The position numbers and the translations under genes were made by a program. Shown here piece after piece: positions 24,156 through 33,578 of a stretch of 59,026 bases of DNA; positions within the stretch are counted from its first letter, which is position 1; every line of letters starts with the position of its first letter. The notes under the pieces were generated by a model. It did no database searches. It saw only the letters and a program-made list of their open reading frames with translations, and was not told the origin of the DNA. Source of the stretch: an uncultured Treponema sp. (GTDB lineage Bacteria > Spirochaetota > Spirochaetia > Treponematales > Treponemataceae); assembly GCA_946410085.1 (NCBI GenBank), contig CAMJZA010000014.1:1-59026 (forward strand). Direction: 5' to 3'.

Positions 24156-25679
24156 ATGAACGGAATCCATCTCTCTCCCGAATCAGGCTCGCCCTTTAAC
24201 GGCGGCCGCTTTGAAGGCTGGGGCTCAAGCTTCTGCTGGTGGGCCAACAGAATCGGTTACAGCGACAACCTGACCGAAAAGGCCGCCCGTCTCTTCTACG
24301 GAAAGGAAGAGGGGGAACTCGCCCTGAACATCATCCGCTACAACATCGGCGGCGGCGATGACCCGTCCCACCGCCACATCACGCGGACTGACTCTGCCAT
24401 GCCCGGCTACCTCGTCAAGCAGGCGGACGGCAGCCTTGCCTACGACTGGAATGCGGACGAGAGGCAGCGGAAGGTCCTTGCGGCCGCGCTCAAGGCCATG
24501 CCCCAAACGGCCGGCACGGACGCAATCGTCGAAGCCTTCTCCAACTCACCGCCTTACTTCATGTGCAGAAGCGGCTGCTCGTCCGGGGCGGAGGATCCCG
24601 GAGAAGACAACCTGCAGGCCGACCAGTACGAAGCCTTTGCGGACTACCTTGCAACTGTTGCGGAACACTTTAAGACGGACTGGGGCATCCGCTTCCAGAG
24701 CATTGATCCGATGAACGAACCTGCCTCCGCCTACTGGGGCGCGATGAGCGAGAAGCAGGAGGGCTGCCACTTTGAGCCGGGCGAAAGCCAGTCACGGGTG
24801 CTGCTCGCGATGAAGCAGGCACTGGACCGGCACGGGCTTTCCGACGTCATCCTGTGCGCTACGGACGAGACGAACATTGACGTACAGATAGAAGCGTTTG
24901 AAAAGCTCTCGCCGGAAGCCCGGGATGCCATTGCACGGATTGACACGCACACCTACCTGGGAAGCAGGCGGGCGGAACTGCGCGAGCTTGCGGTACGGAA
25001 CGGCAAGAATCTCTGGATGAGCGAGGTGGACGGCGGCGATGTCGCCGGAGTGAGTGCGGGCGAGATGGGGGCAGCCCTCGCCCTTGCCCGGAAGATCATC
25101 ACGGACCTGAACGGCCTTTCGGCTTCCGCATGGATTCTCTGGCAGCTCATCGGCGACCATATTTCTTCGGAGGGGATGAACGGCAACAAAGACAGCGGGA
25201 TGCCCGACACAAGGGGCGGTTACTGGGGCGTTGCCGTGGCCGACCACGACCGGGGCGAGATAGTGCTGACTAAGAAGTACTGGGCCTTCTGGCAGTTCAC
25301 GCACTTCATCCGCCCGGGGATGTATGTACTGAGGCCGGCCGGTAGGGCGGACACGGCGGACGGCCTTGCCGCTTATGATGCGGACAGCGGCTCGCTCGTC
25401 ATCGTCGCCGTGAACTACCTGTCCTGCCCGCGCTTTTTCACGGCGGACATCAGCGCGTTCCTGCACGGCGGGCACGGCAAGATGACCGGCGGCAGGGTGA
25501 CCATCCGGGCCTACCGCACGAGCGGCAGCCTGTCGGACGGCGAGAACGCTGCCCCGGTCGAATGCGGCCGCATCCGCTGGGGGCATCTCAAGGCCCGCCT
25601 GCGCGCAAACTCCATCACGACGTTCGTAATTATGCCGGTCCGGGCTGCGGACAAAAGGGAAGTGTCCCCCCAGGCCTAG
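24156..25679 (+). CDS. Glycoside hydrolase family 30 (endo-galactanase-like)
   Basis: A 507-residue enzyme with a TIM barrel and beta side domain. Family marks are FEGWGSSFCWWANRIG at the start, NIIRYNIGGGDDP, EAFSNSPPYFM, acid/base Glu188 in DPMNEPAS, and nucleophile Glu290 in WMSEVDGG. This pattern fits the subfamily acting on beta-1,6-galactan. There is no signal peptide. It diverges from the GH5 gene, and its stop overlaps that of the convergent exonuclease gene by 4 bases. The linkage assignment is inference; family membership is firm. Confidence 0.88.
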   Translation: MNGIHLSPESGSPFNGGRFEGWGSSFCWWANRIGYSDNLTEKAARLFYGKEEGELALNIIRYNIGGGDDPSHRHITRTDSAMPGYLVKQADGSLAYDWNADERQRKVLAAALKAMPQTAGTDAIVEAFSNSPPYFMCRSGCSSGAEDPGEDNLQADQYEAFADYLATVAEHFKTDWGIRFQSIDPMNEPASAYWGAMSEKQEGCHFEPGESQSRVLLAMKQALDRHGLSDVILCATDETNIDVQIEAFEKLSPEARDAIARIDTHTYLGSRRAELRELAVRNGKNLWMSEVDGGDVAGVSAGEMGAALALARKIITDLNGLSASAWILWQLIGDHISSEGMNGNKDSGMPDTRGGYWGVAVADHDRGEIVLTKKYWAFWQFTHFIRPGMYVLRPAGRADTADGLAAYDADSGSLVIVAVNYLSCPRFFTADISAFLHGGHGKMTGGRVTIRAYRTSGSLSDGENAAPVECGRIRWGHLKARLRANSITTFVIMPVRAADKREVSPQA

Positions 25680-26506
25680 ACTCCCTCCATCTCCAGCACG
25701 ATCGGGGTGTGGTCGCGGCGGTCGCCGGAGTCCATCATGGCGGACAGCTTCACCGCCGGGCCGAGCCGTGACGAGACGAGGAAGTAGTCTATGCGCCAGC
25801 CCGCGTTGTTCAGCTTGCTCGTCTTGACCCGCTGGGACCACCATGAGTAAGCCCCCGCCTCCTGCCCGTGGATCAGGCGGAAGCTGTCGGTAAAGCCCGC
25901 CGCGAGCAGGTTCGTAAAGCCCTGCCTCTCCTCGTCGGTGAAGCCTGCAGAGAAGTGGTTGGAGTCCGGGTTGGCGAGGTCTATCTCCTCGTGGGCGGCA
26001 TTGAAGTCCCCGCAGGCGATGACGGGCCTGGAGGCATCCAGCTTCTTCAGGTAGTCCGTGAAACATGCGTCCCACTGCTGCCGGTCGGCCAGGCGCACAA
26101 GGCCGTCGCCCGAGTTCGGCGTGTAGACGTTGACAAAGAAGAAGCCCGGTGTCTCCAGCGTCAGGATTCTGCCCTCGCTGTCCATCGTGTCCGGCGCACC
26201 GATCGCAGGGCTGTCGGCCTTTACCTCCAGCCCTTTCCGCCACAGGCTCATCGTCCCCGCATAGCCCTTCTTGGCAGGGGGGCGGGAGCTTACCCACGCG
26301 CTCTCGTAGCCGGGGAAAAACGCGGCGAGTGCCTCCGTGTGGGCTGCGGAAGGCCCGGTCGCGGGCAGCTTGGTTTCTTGTATTGCGATGAAGTCGGGCT
26401 GTGCGTCCGCAATGCGATTCAGCACGTTGCGGGACTGGCCGGAGCGTTCGGAGTCCCCGGTCAGGGCGGCGTTGAGCGAGTCTATGTTCCAGGAGATGAA
26501 TTTCAT
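25676..26506 (-). CDS. xth: Exodeoxyribonuclease III
   Basis: A 276-residue AP endonuclease/3' exonuclease of base-excision repair. Motifs: KFISWNIDSLNA, FIAIQETKLP with the metal-binding Glu, KKGYAGTM, VNVYTPNSGDG, CGDFNAAHEEIDLANP, GWRIDYFLVS, and the final RRDHTPIV with the catalytic Asp-His. All catalytic residues are present. Only 4 bases separate it from the upstream ilvB stop, so it is probably read from the ilvB transcript. Confidence 0.95.
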   Translation of the reverse strand: MKFISWNIDSLNAALTGDSERSGQSRNVLNRIADAQPDFIAIQETKLPATGPSAAHTEALAAFFPGYESAWVSSRPPAKKGYAGTMSLWRKGLEVKADSPAIGAPDTMDSEGRILTLETPGFFFVNVYTPNSGDGLVRLADRQQWDACFTDYLKKLDASRPVIACGDFNAAHEEIDLANPDSNHFSAGFTDEERQGFTNLLAAGFTDSFRLIHGQEAGAYSWWSQRVKTSKLNNAGWRIDYFLVSSRLGPAVKLSAMMDSGDRRDHTPIVLEMEGV

Positions 26507-26510
26507 GCTT

Positions 26511-28262
26511 CTAGTCCCGTATCGCGTCTATGTTCGCCCGCCCCGCGGAAACGAAGGGCAGCACGTTTTCTTCCATTGAGATGCTGACCAGCACGAGGTG
26601 GGGGCCCTTCGCGAATGCCTTCGCCGCCCAGTCCCTGTCGGCAACCGCATCTACCGCGTCGATTCCGAATCCTTTCGCGACGGTCAGGAAGTCCGGCACC
26701 TTCTCAAAGATGCTCGCGCTGTAGTTTTTGTCAAAAAGGTACTCCTGCTGCTGGCGCACCATGCCGAGCGAGCCGTTCTTGAAGAGCACGATCGTCACGT
26801 CCAGCTCAAGCTCGGCAAGGGTCGCAAGCTCCTGTATGTTCATCAGGATGCTGCCGTCACCGGTAAAGCAGACGACGCGCCTGCCGGGGTTCGCGATCGC
26901 CGCCCCGAGCGCCGTCGGAAGGCCGAATCCCATCGTGCCGAGCGAGCCGGAGGTCAGGAACTGCCGGGCCCTCTCCACCGGGTAGTACTGGGCCGACCAC
27001 ATCTGGTGCTGGCCCACGTCGGTCGTCACGATGATGTCCTCAGGCTTCACGCCCTGCCCGGCAGCCGCATCCGGCAGGCTGCGGATAAAGGCGCGGGGGT
27101 TCACGGACTCTTCCGGTATGCCCTGCCTGCGGCCCAGGACGAGGCTCTCGGTTTCGGCATAGGTTTTCCGCAGGGAAGCAAGGAAGGCTTCGCGGTCGTC
27201 CCCCTTGGAACGGGCAGTGCCTGCCGGCAGCTTCCTGAGTTCCGCCGTCAGCAGGGGGAAGGCATCTTCCAGGTTCATCACGAGAGAAAGCGCGGCGGGC
27301 AGGATTTTGTTGATTTCCGCCGCATCGATGTCTATATGGAGGATTTTCGCATTCGGGCAGAACTTTGCCACCGCCCCGGTCGCCCGGTCGTCAAAGCGGA
27401 CACCGGCGGCAAGCACCAGGTCGGCGTCGTGCATGGCGCGGTTGGCGGCATAGGAGCCGTGCATGCCGACCATGCCGAAGTTGTTCTCATAGCTCCGCGG
27501 CACGGCACCGATTCCCATCAGGCTCGTGACGACCGCCGCCCCGTAGCCTTTCAGGAACCCGCCGATGACTTCGGCCGCCCTGAATGTATTGCAGCCGCCA
27601 CCCAGATAGAGGACGGGCTTCTCCGCTTCCGCAAGGGCCCGTGCCATTGCCTGAATAACAGCAGGGATCTCCTTTTCCGGCGTGGCGTAGCGGACCAGTG
27701 CGCTGGCGGCAGCCTTGCCCCGGAAGCACTCCGCACCGGGCCACGCCTCAAACGAAACGGCCTGCAGCTGCACGTCGCGCGGCACGTCAATCAGGACGGG
27801 ACCGGGGCGGCCGCTCGTTGCAATGGCAAAGGCAAGGGGAATGGCAGACAGCAGATCCTTCGCGTTCTTGACCATCATCGAATGTTTGGTTATGGGGAAG
27901 GAAAGGCCGAATGTGTCCGCCTCCTGAAAGGCATCGGTCCCGATCATCGCTGTGTTCACCTGCCCCGTAATCGCAATGATAGGCACGGAGTCGCAGCGTG
28001 CGTCCGCGATGGCGGTCAGCAGGTTCATCGCTCCCGGTCCGCTCGTCGCCATGCAGACGGCGGGAATGCCCGTGGAACGCGCCATGCCCTGCGCGATGAA
28101 GCCCGCCGCCTGCTCCTGCCTGACGAGGATGTGGCGGATGGACGAGCGTCCCAGCTCGTCGTAGAGGGGAAGAATGGAACCGCCGGGAATGCCCGCAACC
28201 GTCTTAATGCCTGCCAGCTCGAGCAGCTTTATGATTATCTGAGATCCTGTTGCCTGTATCAT
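26511..28262 (-). CDS. ilvB: Acetolactate synthase, large subunit
   Basis: A 583-residue thiamin-diphosphate enzyme condensing two pyruvates (or pyruvate and 2-oxobutyrate) for branched-chain amino acids. N-terminal domain: TVAGIPGGSILPLYDEL, catalytic Glu in VRQEQAAGFIAQG. Central FAD-type domain follows. The C-terminal ThDP motif is GDGSILMNIQELATLAELEL with FKNGSLG. No regulatory subunit gene (ilvN) is nearby, so it may act alone or the partner lies elsewhere. The start at 28262 has no ribosome-binding site but lies 8 bases after a -10-like box. Confidence 0.93.
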   Translation of the reverse strand: MIQATGSQIIIKLLELAGIKTVAGIPGGSILPLYDELGRSSIRHILVRQEQAAGFIAQGMARSTGIPAVCMATSGPGAMNLLTAIADARCDSVPIIAITGQVNTAMIGTDAFQEADTFGLSFPITKHSMMVKNAKDLLSAIPLAFAIATSGRPGPVLIDVPRDVQLQAVSFEAWPGAECFRGKAAASALVRYATPEKEIPAVIQAMARALAEAEKPVLYLGGGCNTFRAAEVIGGFLKGYGAAVVTSLMGIGAVPRSYENNFGMVGMHGSYAANRAMHDADLVLAAGVRFDDRATGAVAKFCPNAKILHIDIDAAEINKILPAALSLVMNLEDAFPLLTAELRKLPAGTARSKGDDREAFLASLRKTYAETESLVLGRRQGIPEESVNPRAFIRSLPDAAAGQGVKPEDIIVTTDVGQHQMWSAQYYPVERARQFLTSGSLGTMGFGLPTALGAAIANPGRRVVCFTGDGSILMNIQELATLAELELDVTIVLFKNGSLGMVRQQQEYLFDKNYSASIFEKVPDFLTVAKGFGIDAVDAVADRDWAAKAFAKGPHLVLVSISMEENVLPFVSAGRANIDAIRD

Positions 28263-28270
28263 AAGAAGCA

Positions 28271-28299
28271 ATTTTCCATTTTACAGGGGCATTTGTCAA
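28271..28299 (-). promoter_or_regulatory. Predicted ilvB promoter, near-leaderless
   Basis: On the minus strand TTGACA (28294-28299), 17-bp spacer, GAAAAT (28271-28276), then 8 bases to the ATG at 28262. The -10 is weak. No T-box or leader-peptide attenuator is visible. Confidence 0.4.
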
Positions 28300-28374
28300 G
28301 GGTCGGCCCGGGAACACGTCGGCCCGGAAACGAAAGGCCCGGAAAGCAAGGGTGGCCTCGGGAACGCCGCGCCT

Positions 28375-29457
28375 TTACTCTGCAAACAGCGAATTGTAAT
28401 CGAAATGCCGGTAGAACTCCCGCTCCTGCTCAAGGTAGGCCCGGTAATTGTCCATTGTCAGCAGGCCCCGGCCTTCCTGCATGTATTCGAGCAGGAGGCT
28501 GGTTATCCAGTCCCCGTAATGACAGTAGTCCGTATAATTTGAAAGGTCCGTGATGATGTCAAACTCCGTGTTGAACGAAAAGAGCCGGATATTCGGGCAG
28601 GCAAGCATCAGTTCGACTGCCGCTTTTTCAACGGCAAGCTGGTACTCTATCCTGCCGCGCTCAGCCAGTTCCCCCCAGTATGCAATGCTGTAGGGCGAAA
28701 AGAAATAGTAAAATGTACACCGGGGATTCTCTTGTGCCAGAGCCGTCACGTTCTGAGCTATATTCCCGTTCAGCAGCTGCAGTTCCTGCGCTGACGGGAC
28801 AGCGGCAGAAGCCTCCGATACGATGAACTGCTTCCTGTCCTGCAGGACCGCTTCGCGCCCGAATGTACGGCCCGGCATCCAGCTGCCGTAGCGGTCAAAA
28901 TCTATACCCCCCCCTGTTTCTGTCGCCAGTGACCTCAAGACGCAATAGACGCTCATAAGGAAAAACTCGCCGTTAAAAACATACCGGACATCATTACATG
29001 GATTGCGGTCATACAGATAGCGCGGCAGGGCATACGCCGGAAACCGCCCGTACTCTTCCAGCATGCTGTCCTTATCGGCCGCCAGACCGTTGTAATCAAG
29101 ACAGCGGATGACCAGCCGCACATTCCCGTTCTGTGCCAGTGCAACGTTCAGGCCGTCGTTCACCTCCTTAAAGGTGGCTCCCCAATAGGGAACTTTTATG
29201 CTGCGAAATCCGAATATCCGGTCCGCCTCGGAAACCTTACAGGTCGCGGCCATGCTTGAACCCGCAATCACCGCATCATAGTCAAAATGCTTCATGATTC
29301 CGTCATTCTGGTATCGTGCCAGCTCGGTGAACAGCTGATACGAAAGCCCTTTCAGGGGCCTGTGATAGTGAAAGCAGGGGTCTACGATTACCACCGGCAG
29401 GCAGGAACAGGCAAGTACGGCAAGAAAGGCTATGACAAAACGCTTACAGGACTTCAT
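28375..29457 (-). CDS. SGNH/DltD-like partner of an MBOAT acyltransferase
   Basis: A 360-residue protein with an N-terminal signal anchor (about residues 7-25) and an extracytoplasmic domain. AVIAGSSMAATC near residue 65 gives a GxSx block and YCHYGDWIT near residue 320 a possible Asp/His pair, matching the SGNH-hydrolase layout of DltD and AlgJ/AlgX-type partners. It follows the MBOAT gene by 7 bases on the same strand. Together they would move an acyl group, often acetyl, across the membrane onto a surface polysaccharide or other envelope polymer. Acceptor unknown. Confidence 0.75.
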   Translation of the reverse strand: MKSCKRFVIAFLAVLACSCLPVVIVDPCFHYHRPLKGLSYQLFTELARYQNDGIMKHFDYDAVIAGSSMAATCKVSEADRIFGFRSIKVPYWGATFKEVNDGLNVALAQNGNVRLVIRCLDYNGLAADKDSMLEEYGRFPAYALPRYLYDRNPCNDVRYVFNGEFFLMSVYCVLRSLATETGGGIDFDRYGSWMPGRTFGREAVLQDRKQFIVSEASAAVPSAQELQLLNGNIAQNVTALAQENPRCTFYYFFSPYSIAYWGELAERGRIEYQLAVEKAAVELMLACPNIRLFSFNTEFDIITDLSNYTDYCHYGDWITSLLLEYMQEGRGLLTMDNYRAYLEQEREFYRHFDYNSLFAE

Positions 29458-29464
29458 GGGCAGC

Positions 29465-30916
29465 CTAAAAGTTAAAATACAGGAAGGGGCTTATCGCCGA
29501 AAAACAGTTCAGGCACAGAACCAGCAGGAACACCGTGACGAACAGCCGTACCTTCGTCGGGGCAAAGCGTTCCGCCCGCTCCTGCACGTTCCGTGTCCCC
29601 AGCACAAGTACCACAGCCAGCACAAAGTACACGGGAATCAGGACGGAATAAAAGGGCGAAAGGCTGAACACCGCCCTGCTGTTCTTGACGAGGAAATCGA
29701 ATCCCGGCATCTGAAAGCAGTCAATGAACTCATCCGGCAGTTCCTGAAAGTGAAAGACGGCAGCCCGGCGGAGTATCTTCACCGCCTGCGGAAGCGATTC
29801 CGCACGGAAGAAAACCCAGGTCACGTTGAGGAATACGAACGTAATCAGATAGCAGAGCACGGGATGCAGCCGTGCGAAGAAGGCCCTGTACCTGCGCGTC
29901 AGGATCATGAACACTCCGTGGCAGAGGCCCCAGATAATGAAGTTCAGCCCTGCCCCGTGCCAGAAGCCGCTGATGAAAAACACGATGAGGATGTTGAGGT
30001 ATGTCCGTGCCTCACCTTTCCTGCTGCCGCCGAGGGGAATGTAGACATACTTCGTCAGGAAGCGGGTCAGCGTACTATGCCAGCGATCCCAGAATTCCGT
30101 AATGGTCAGCGCCTTGTAGGGCGAGTTAAAGTTGACGGGAAGCTCTATGTTCATCATCCGTGCAATTCCCGCCGCCATGTCGCAGTAGCCGCTGAAGTCA
30201 AAGTATATCTGAAAGCTGTATGCCAGTATGACCAGCAGGGCCAGCTCGGAATGAATGCCGTCGTAATTGGCATAGCCCCAGTCTACCGCCCTGCCGAACA
30301 CGTCCGCAAGCAGCACCTTCTTGGAAAGCCCGAGCGTAAAGATATAGATGCCTTTCGCGAGGTTCTCCCAGTTCAGCCGCTTCTTCCCTTCGTCCATGAA
30401 CTGCGGAATCAGCTCGTCATGGGTTACGATGGGACCTGCGATGAGCTGCGGGAAGTAGCAGACATACGAAGCATACAGGAGGAAGCCGTAGCGGGGAACT
30501 TCGCCCCGCCATGCGTCCACGAGGAAGGAAATCTGCTGAAAGGTAAAGAAACTGATGCCGAGGGGAAGGACTACATGCAGGAGGTTAAAATCCGTCCTGC
30601 ACAGCAGGTTCATGCCGCGCAGGAAAAAATCCGCATACTTGAAATAGAGCAGCAGACCGATGTTCACGGCAAGGCCGGTCCACAGGATAAGACGGCTTTT
30701 CTTCCTGCACAGGAAGCAGTAGACCGCATAGTTGCAGGCAACGCTGCACAGAATGAGCGGCAGGTAGTATATGTTGTAATGGCCGTAGAACCAGAGGGAC
30801 ATCAGGAGCAGGAAGATCCGGGCAATGCGGCAGCATCCGAAGCGGTTCAGCGTAAACCAGCCTGTCAGGCAGAGCGGCAGGAACAGCAGGATGAACAGGT
30901 ACGAATTAAAAAGCAT
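29465..30916 (-). CDS. MBOAT-family O-acyltransferase (AlgI/DltB-like)
   Basis: A 483-residue polytopic membrane protein. Family segments are FFTFQQISFLVDAWRG, YFPQLIAGPIVTHDEL, IYFDFSGYCDMAAGIA, and the catalytic region SGFWHGAGLNFIIWGLCHG containing the conserved His near residues 325-340. Length fits AlgI. It is the membrane half of an acyl-transfer pair with the downstream SGNH-like gene. A TTGACA box lies about 55 bases upstream on the minus strand. Confidence 0.93.
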   Translation of the reverse strand: MLFNSYLFILLFLPLCLTGWFTLNRFGCCRIARIFLLLMSLWFYGHYNIYYLPLILCSVACNYAVYCFLCRKKSRLILWTGLAVNIGLLLYFKYADFFLRGMNLLCRTDFNLLHVVLPLGISFFTFQQISFLVDAWRGEVPRYGFLLYASYVCYFPQLIAGPIVTHDELIPQFMDEGKKRLNWENLAKGIYIFTLGLSKKVLLADVFGRAVDWGYANYDGIHSELALLVILAYSFQIYFDFSGYCDMAAGIARMMNIELPVNFNSPYKALTITEFWDRWHSTLTRFLTKYVYIPLGGSRKGEARTYLNILIVFFISGFWHGAGLNFIIWGLCHGVFMILTRRYRAFFARLHPVLCYLITFVFLNVTWVFFRAESLPQAVKILRRAAVFHFQELPDEFIDCFQMPGFDFLVKNSRAVFSLSPFYSVLIPVYFVLAVVLVLGTRNVQERAERFAPTKVRLFVTVFLLVLCLNCFSAISPFLYFNF

Positions 30917-31068
30917 ACATACAGCAAAAGCGTATAAAAGTATGACCTAAGTGTATACTATAGGAAAGACCGCTGTCAAGCTGACGGAAAACAGAACTTT
31001 CCGGACGCTCCACTTGATTTCGCACGCTTTTTCGGCTACCATTTTACCGGACAGGCAGAGAAAAAAGC

Positions 31069-31857
31069 ATGAAGCAGCAGGCGGATTTTACGATACTTTA
31101 CTCCGACGATGACATCATCGTGGTGAACAAACGGAGCGGACTTCTGGTAGCGGCGGACCGCTATGACGACAAGGCCCCCCGGCTGGACCTGGCGGTAGAA
31201 AAGGAAGCCGGGGAAATCTGGGCAGTTCACCGGATTGACAAGGATACGAGCGGGCTGGTGGTCTACGCCCGAAATGCAGACGCACATAAAAAGCTGTCGG
31301 CCCAGTTTGAACAGCGGGAAGTCCGCAAGACCTACCACTGCCTCGTCAACGGCAGGCCGGTCTGGAAGGAATTCCACGCAGACTATCCCCTGCAGGTAGA
31401 CGGGGACAAACGGCACCGGACCATCGTCGCAAAGACCGGCAAGCCTTCCGAAACCGACTTCCGCCTCATCGGGGCCTGTGGTCCCTTCAGCTGGCTGGAA
31501 GCCTGCCCCCGGACCGGCCGGACCCACCAGATACGCGCCCACCTGCGGGAGATGAAGCTGACAATTGTCGCAGACCCCCTCTATTCCGGCAACCAGCGGG
31601 GCGTCTACCTGAGCGACTTCAAGCGCAAGTGGAACGGCAACGAGGACGAGGAGCGGCCTTTGCTGTCCCGCCTTGCACTCCACGCATACGCCATACAGTT
31701 CCGGCACCCGTCCACCGGGGAGGAAGTCAGCTTTACCGCCCCCTACCCCCGCGACCTGGAGGCAGTCAGGAAGCAGATGGCAAAGGTGTTCAGGGTAGAC
31801 CCCCTGGCCCCGGCCCCGGCACAGCCCGCCGGCACGGCAGGAGCAGGCTCCCGATGA
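31069..31857 (+). CDS. RluA-family pseudouridine synthase
   Basis: A 262-residue RNA-modifying enzyme that converts uridine to pseudouridine in rRNA or tRNA. Catalytic Asp57 lies in AVHRIDKDTSGL; RKTYHCLVNGRP, RTGRTHQIRAHL and IVADPLYSG are the remaining family motifs. There is no S4 domain, as in RluA itself. The C-terminus has a Pro/Ala tail. Promoter TTGATT (31014-31019), 17 bp, TACCAT (31037-31042) lies upstream. Its TGA overlaps the start of the next gene. Confidence 0.93.
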   Translation: MKQQADFTILYSDDDIIVVNKRSGLLVAADRYDDKAPRLDLAVEKEAGEIWAVHRIDKDTSGLVVYARNADAHKKLSAQFEQREVRKTYHCLVNGRPVWKEFHADYPLQVDGDKRHRTIVAKTGKPSETDFRLIGACGPFSWLEACPRTGRTHQIRAHLREMKLTIVADPLYSGNQRGVYLSDFKRKWNGNEDEERPLLSRLALHAYAIQFRHPSTGEEVSFTAPYPRDLEAVRKQMAKVFRVDPLAPAPAQPAGTAGAGSR

Positions 31858-32903
31858 CAGGTCCGCGGCCCGGCGCAGTACTCATCCTGTCCCTGCTTGT
31901 CCTGTTTACCCTGCAGCCCGCCGCTGCAAGGGAAAAGAAGGAAAAAAAGGCAGGGAAGCCCCGTAAAGCGCATGAACTGCACCTCTACCTGGAACCGCAG
32001 GGAGCCATGGTATACGGAGAACAGGACGAGTTCGTATTCTGGGAGTCTTCCAAAAACAGCAATGACGGCATGGTCAGCAAGCTGGAATGGCAGGAACGGA
32101 ACATGAAGCTCTACGGCGGCAAGGTAGGATTCAGCTTTGACCGGCTCGGGGCGGAATTCCAGATCCATGCCGCCGTCAAGGGCGAGTCGGGCGAGATGTA
32201 CGATTCCGACTGGCTCAACCAGGACGACGTAAAAACCCACTATTCAATAAACAAAAACACGCTGAACAGCTGCTTCATGCTTTCGTTCCTCACCTATTTT
32301 GACTTTCATCCCTTCAGGAACTTCACGCAGTTCTCGCTCGCGCCGACGGCAGAGTTCGCCTACAAGAACCTGCTGTTCTCCTCGGACAACAAGGAAGGCT
32401 GGTACGGCATTCAGGACGAAAACGGAACGTATGCAGCCTGGAATTCCGGCAGCGTGAACTACTACCCCAGCAAATACGCCGTCCTGTGCGGCATAGACTA
32501 CGAAAAGATCGCGTTCTACGGCTTTCTCGGCGTGCGGACAAAGCTGGACCTGTTCAACGACCGCCTGCACCTCGCTCTCGGCGGAGCCGTTGCCCCCTAC
32601 GTCTATGCAAAGGCCGAGGACAAGCACTACCATGACCTGGAACGGAAGAAGTACGACCTCTACAATGACTTCATAGACGTTTTTTTCAAGACTTTTAAGG
32701 GAAATTTTTCCACTTTCTTCGATATCAATGATATACTATCCATTGGGTTGAACGGAGAAGCCCTCGTCAGCCTGACCTCGCGGGGCATACTGAACCAGTA
32801 TGACGGACGCAAGGAGGTATGGCTGTACTATGACGGCACCGACGGAGGCGTTTCTGAATACAACTTCCAGCTCGGCATCGGTTTACGGTTCAACATCTTT
32901 TAA
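31854..32903 (+). CDS. Exported protein, probable outer-membrane type
   Basis: A 349-residue protein with a signal peptide (hydrophobic to about residue 22, cleavage near PAAA-RE) and a basic post-signal stretch (REKKEKKAGKPRKAHEL). The body has alternating, aromatic-rich strands (FSFDRLGAEFQIHAAV, FYGFLGVRTKLDLF) and ends in LGIGLRFNIF, a terminal Phe signature of outer-membrane beta-barrels. The ATG overlaps the RluA stop (ATGA), which fixes this start. No named family is recognised; a treponemal outer-membrane barrel is the best reading. Confidence 0.65.
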   Translation: MTGPRPGAVLILSLLVLFTLQPAAAREKKEKKAGKPRKAHELHLYLEPQGAMVYGEQDEFVFWESSKNSNDGMVSKLEWQERNMKLYGGKVGFSFDRLGAEFQIHAAVKGESGEMYDSDWLNQDDVKTHYSINKNTLNSCFMLSFLTYFDFHPFRNFTQFSLAPTAEFAYKNLLFSSDNKEGWYGIQDENGTYAAWNSGSVNYYPSKYAVLCGIDYEKIAFYGFLGVRTKLDLFNDRLHLALGGAVAPYVYAKAEDKHYHDLERKKYDLYNDFIDVFFKTFKGNFSTFFDINDILSIGLNGEALVSLTSRGILNQYDGRKEVWLYYDGTDGGVSEYNFQLGIGLRFNIF

Positions 32904-32918
32904 CAAGGAAGGCGGAAC

Positions 32919-33566
32919 ATGAAGAAGATAATTACCATCAGCCGCGAATACGGCTCCGGCGGGCGGTCCATCGGCAAGAAAGTCGCCGAAAAGCTCGGAT
33001 TCGCGTTCTATGACAGCGAAATCATCGATATGGCGGCAGAGGCATCCGGCCTCTCCAAGGAATTCATCACGCGCACGGAACAGAGCATTTCCAGCGGCCT
33101 GCTCTACACCCTCCTGCTCGGCACGAGCTATGCCAGCCCCGGTACGACGGGCATTCCCACCACGGCACGCACGTCCATGAACGTCCCCCTCGCCGATCAG
33201 GTCTTCAATGCCCAGCGGCAGGTCGTCATAGACCTTGCCAGAAAAGGCCCCTGCGTCATCGTCGGCCGCTGCGCCGACTACATTCTGACCCATACCGAAG
33301 AGATAGACAGCAGCGACGTCTTCAACGTGTTCATCTATGCCCCCCTCGAATTCAAGGCAAAGCGCGCGGTCGAACTGAAGGGCCTTGCCGAAGAAAGCGC
33401 AAAGAAAGATGTCAGGCTCATCGACAAGCGGCGGGCAAACCATTACAACACCTTCACCGAACAGACCTGGGGCGACCGGAAATACTACCATGCCCTGCTC
33501 AACAGTTCCCTGTTCGGCATAGACAATACCGCAGACATCATCGTCAATCTCGTCCAGCATACCTAA
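32919..33566 (+). CDS. Cytidylate-kinase-like family protein
   Basis: A 215-residue P-loop-fold protein. ITISREYGSGGRSIGKKVAEKL at the start has the SREYGSGG phosphate loop of the cytidylate-kinase-like family, and GPCVIVGRCADYIL mid-protein is its second signature. VRLIDKRRANHYNTFTEQTWG near the C-terminus is the lid region. Exact substrate is unsettled for this family. AAGGAAGG precedes the ATG; the gene starts 15 bases after the exported-protein gene, probably in one operon with it and GH3. Confidence 0.9.
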   Translation: MKKIITISREYGSGGRSIGKKVAEKLGFAFYDSEIIDMAAEASGLSKEFITRTEQSISSGLLYTLLLGTSYASPGTTGIPTTARTSMNVPLADQVFNAQRQVVIDLARKGPCVIVGRCADYILTHTEEIDSSDVFNVFIYAPLEFKAKRAVELKGLAEESAKKDVRLIDKRRANHYNTFTEQTWGDRKYYHALLNSSLFGIDNTADIIVNLVQHT

Positions 33567-33578
33567 TAAGGAGGCCCT

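Noticed and set aside
28263..28374. T-box or leader-peptide attenuator before ilvB
   Set aside because: The predicted promoter leaves no leader, and no T-box motif or run of Leu/Val/Ile codons is seen.
26598..28553. 651-codon open frame antisense to ilvB
   Set aside because: Same codon-bias artefact; the sense strand has all acetolactate synthase motifs.
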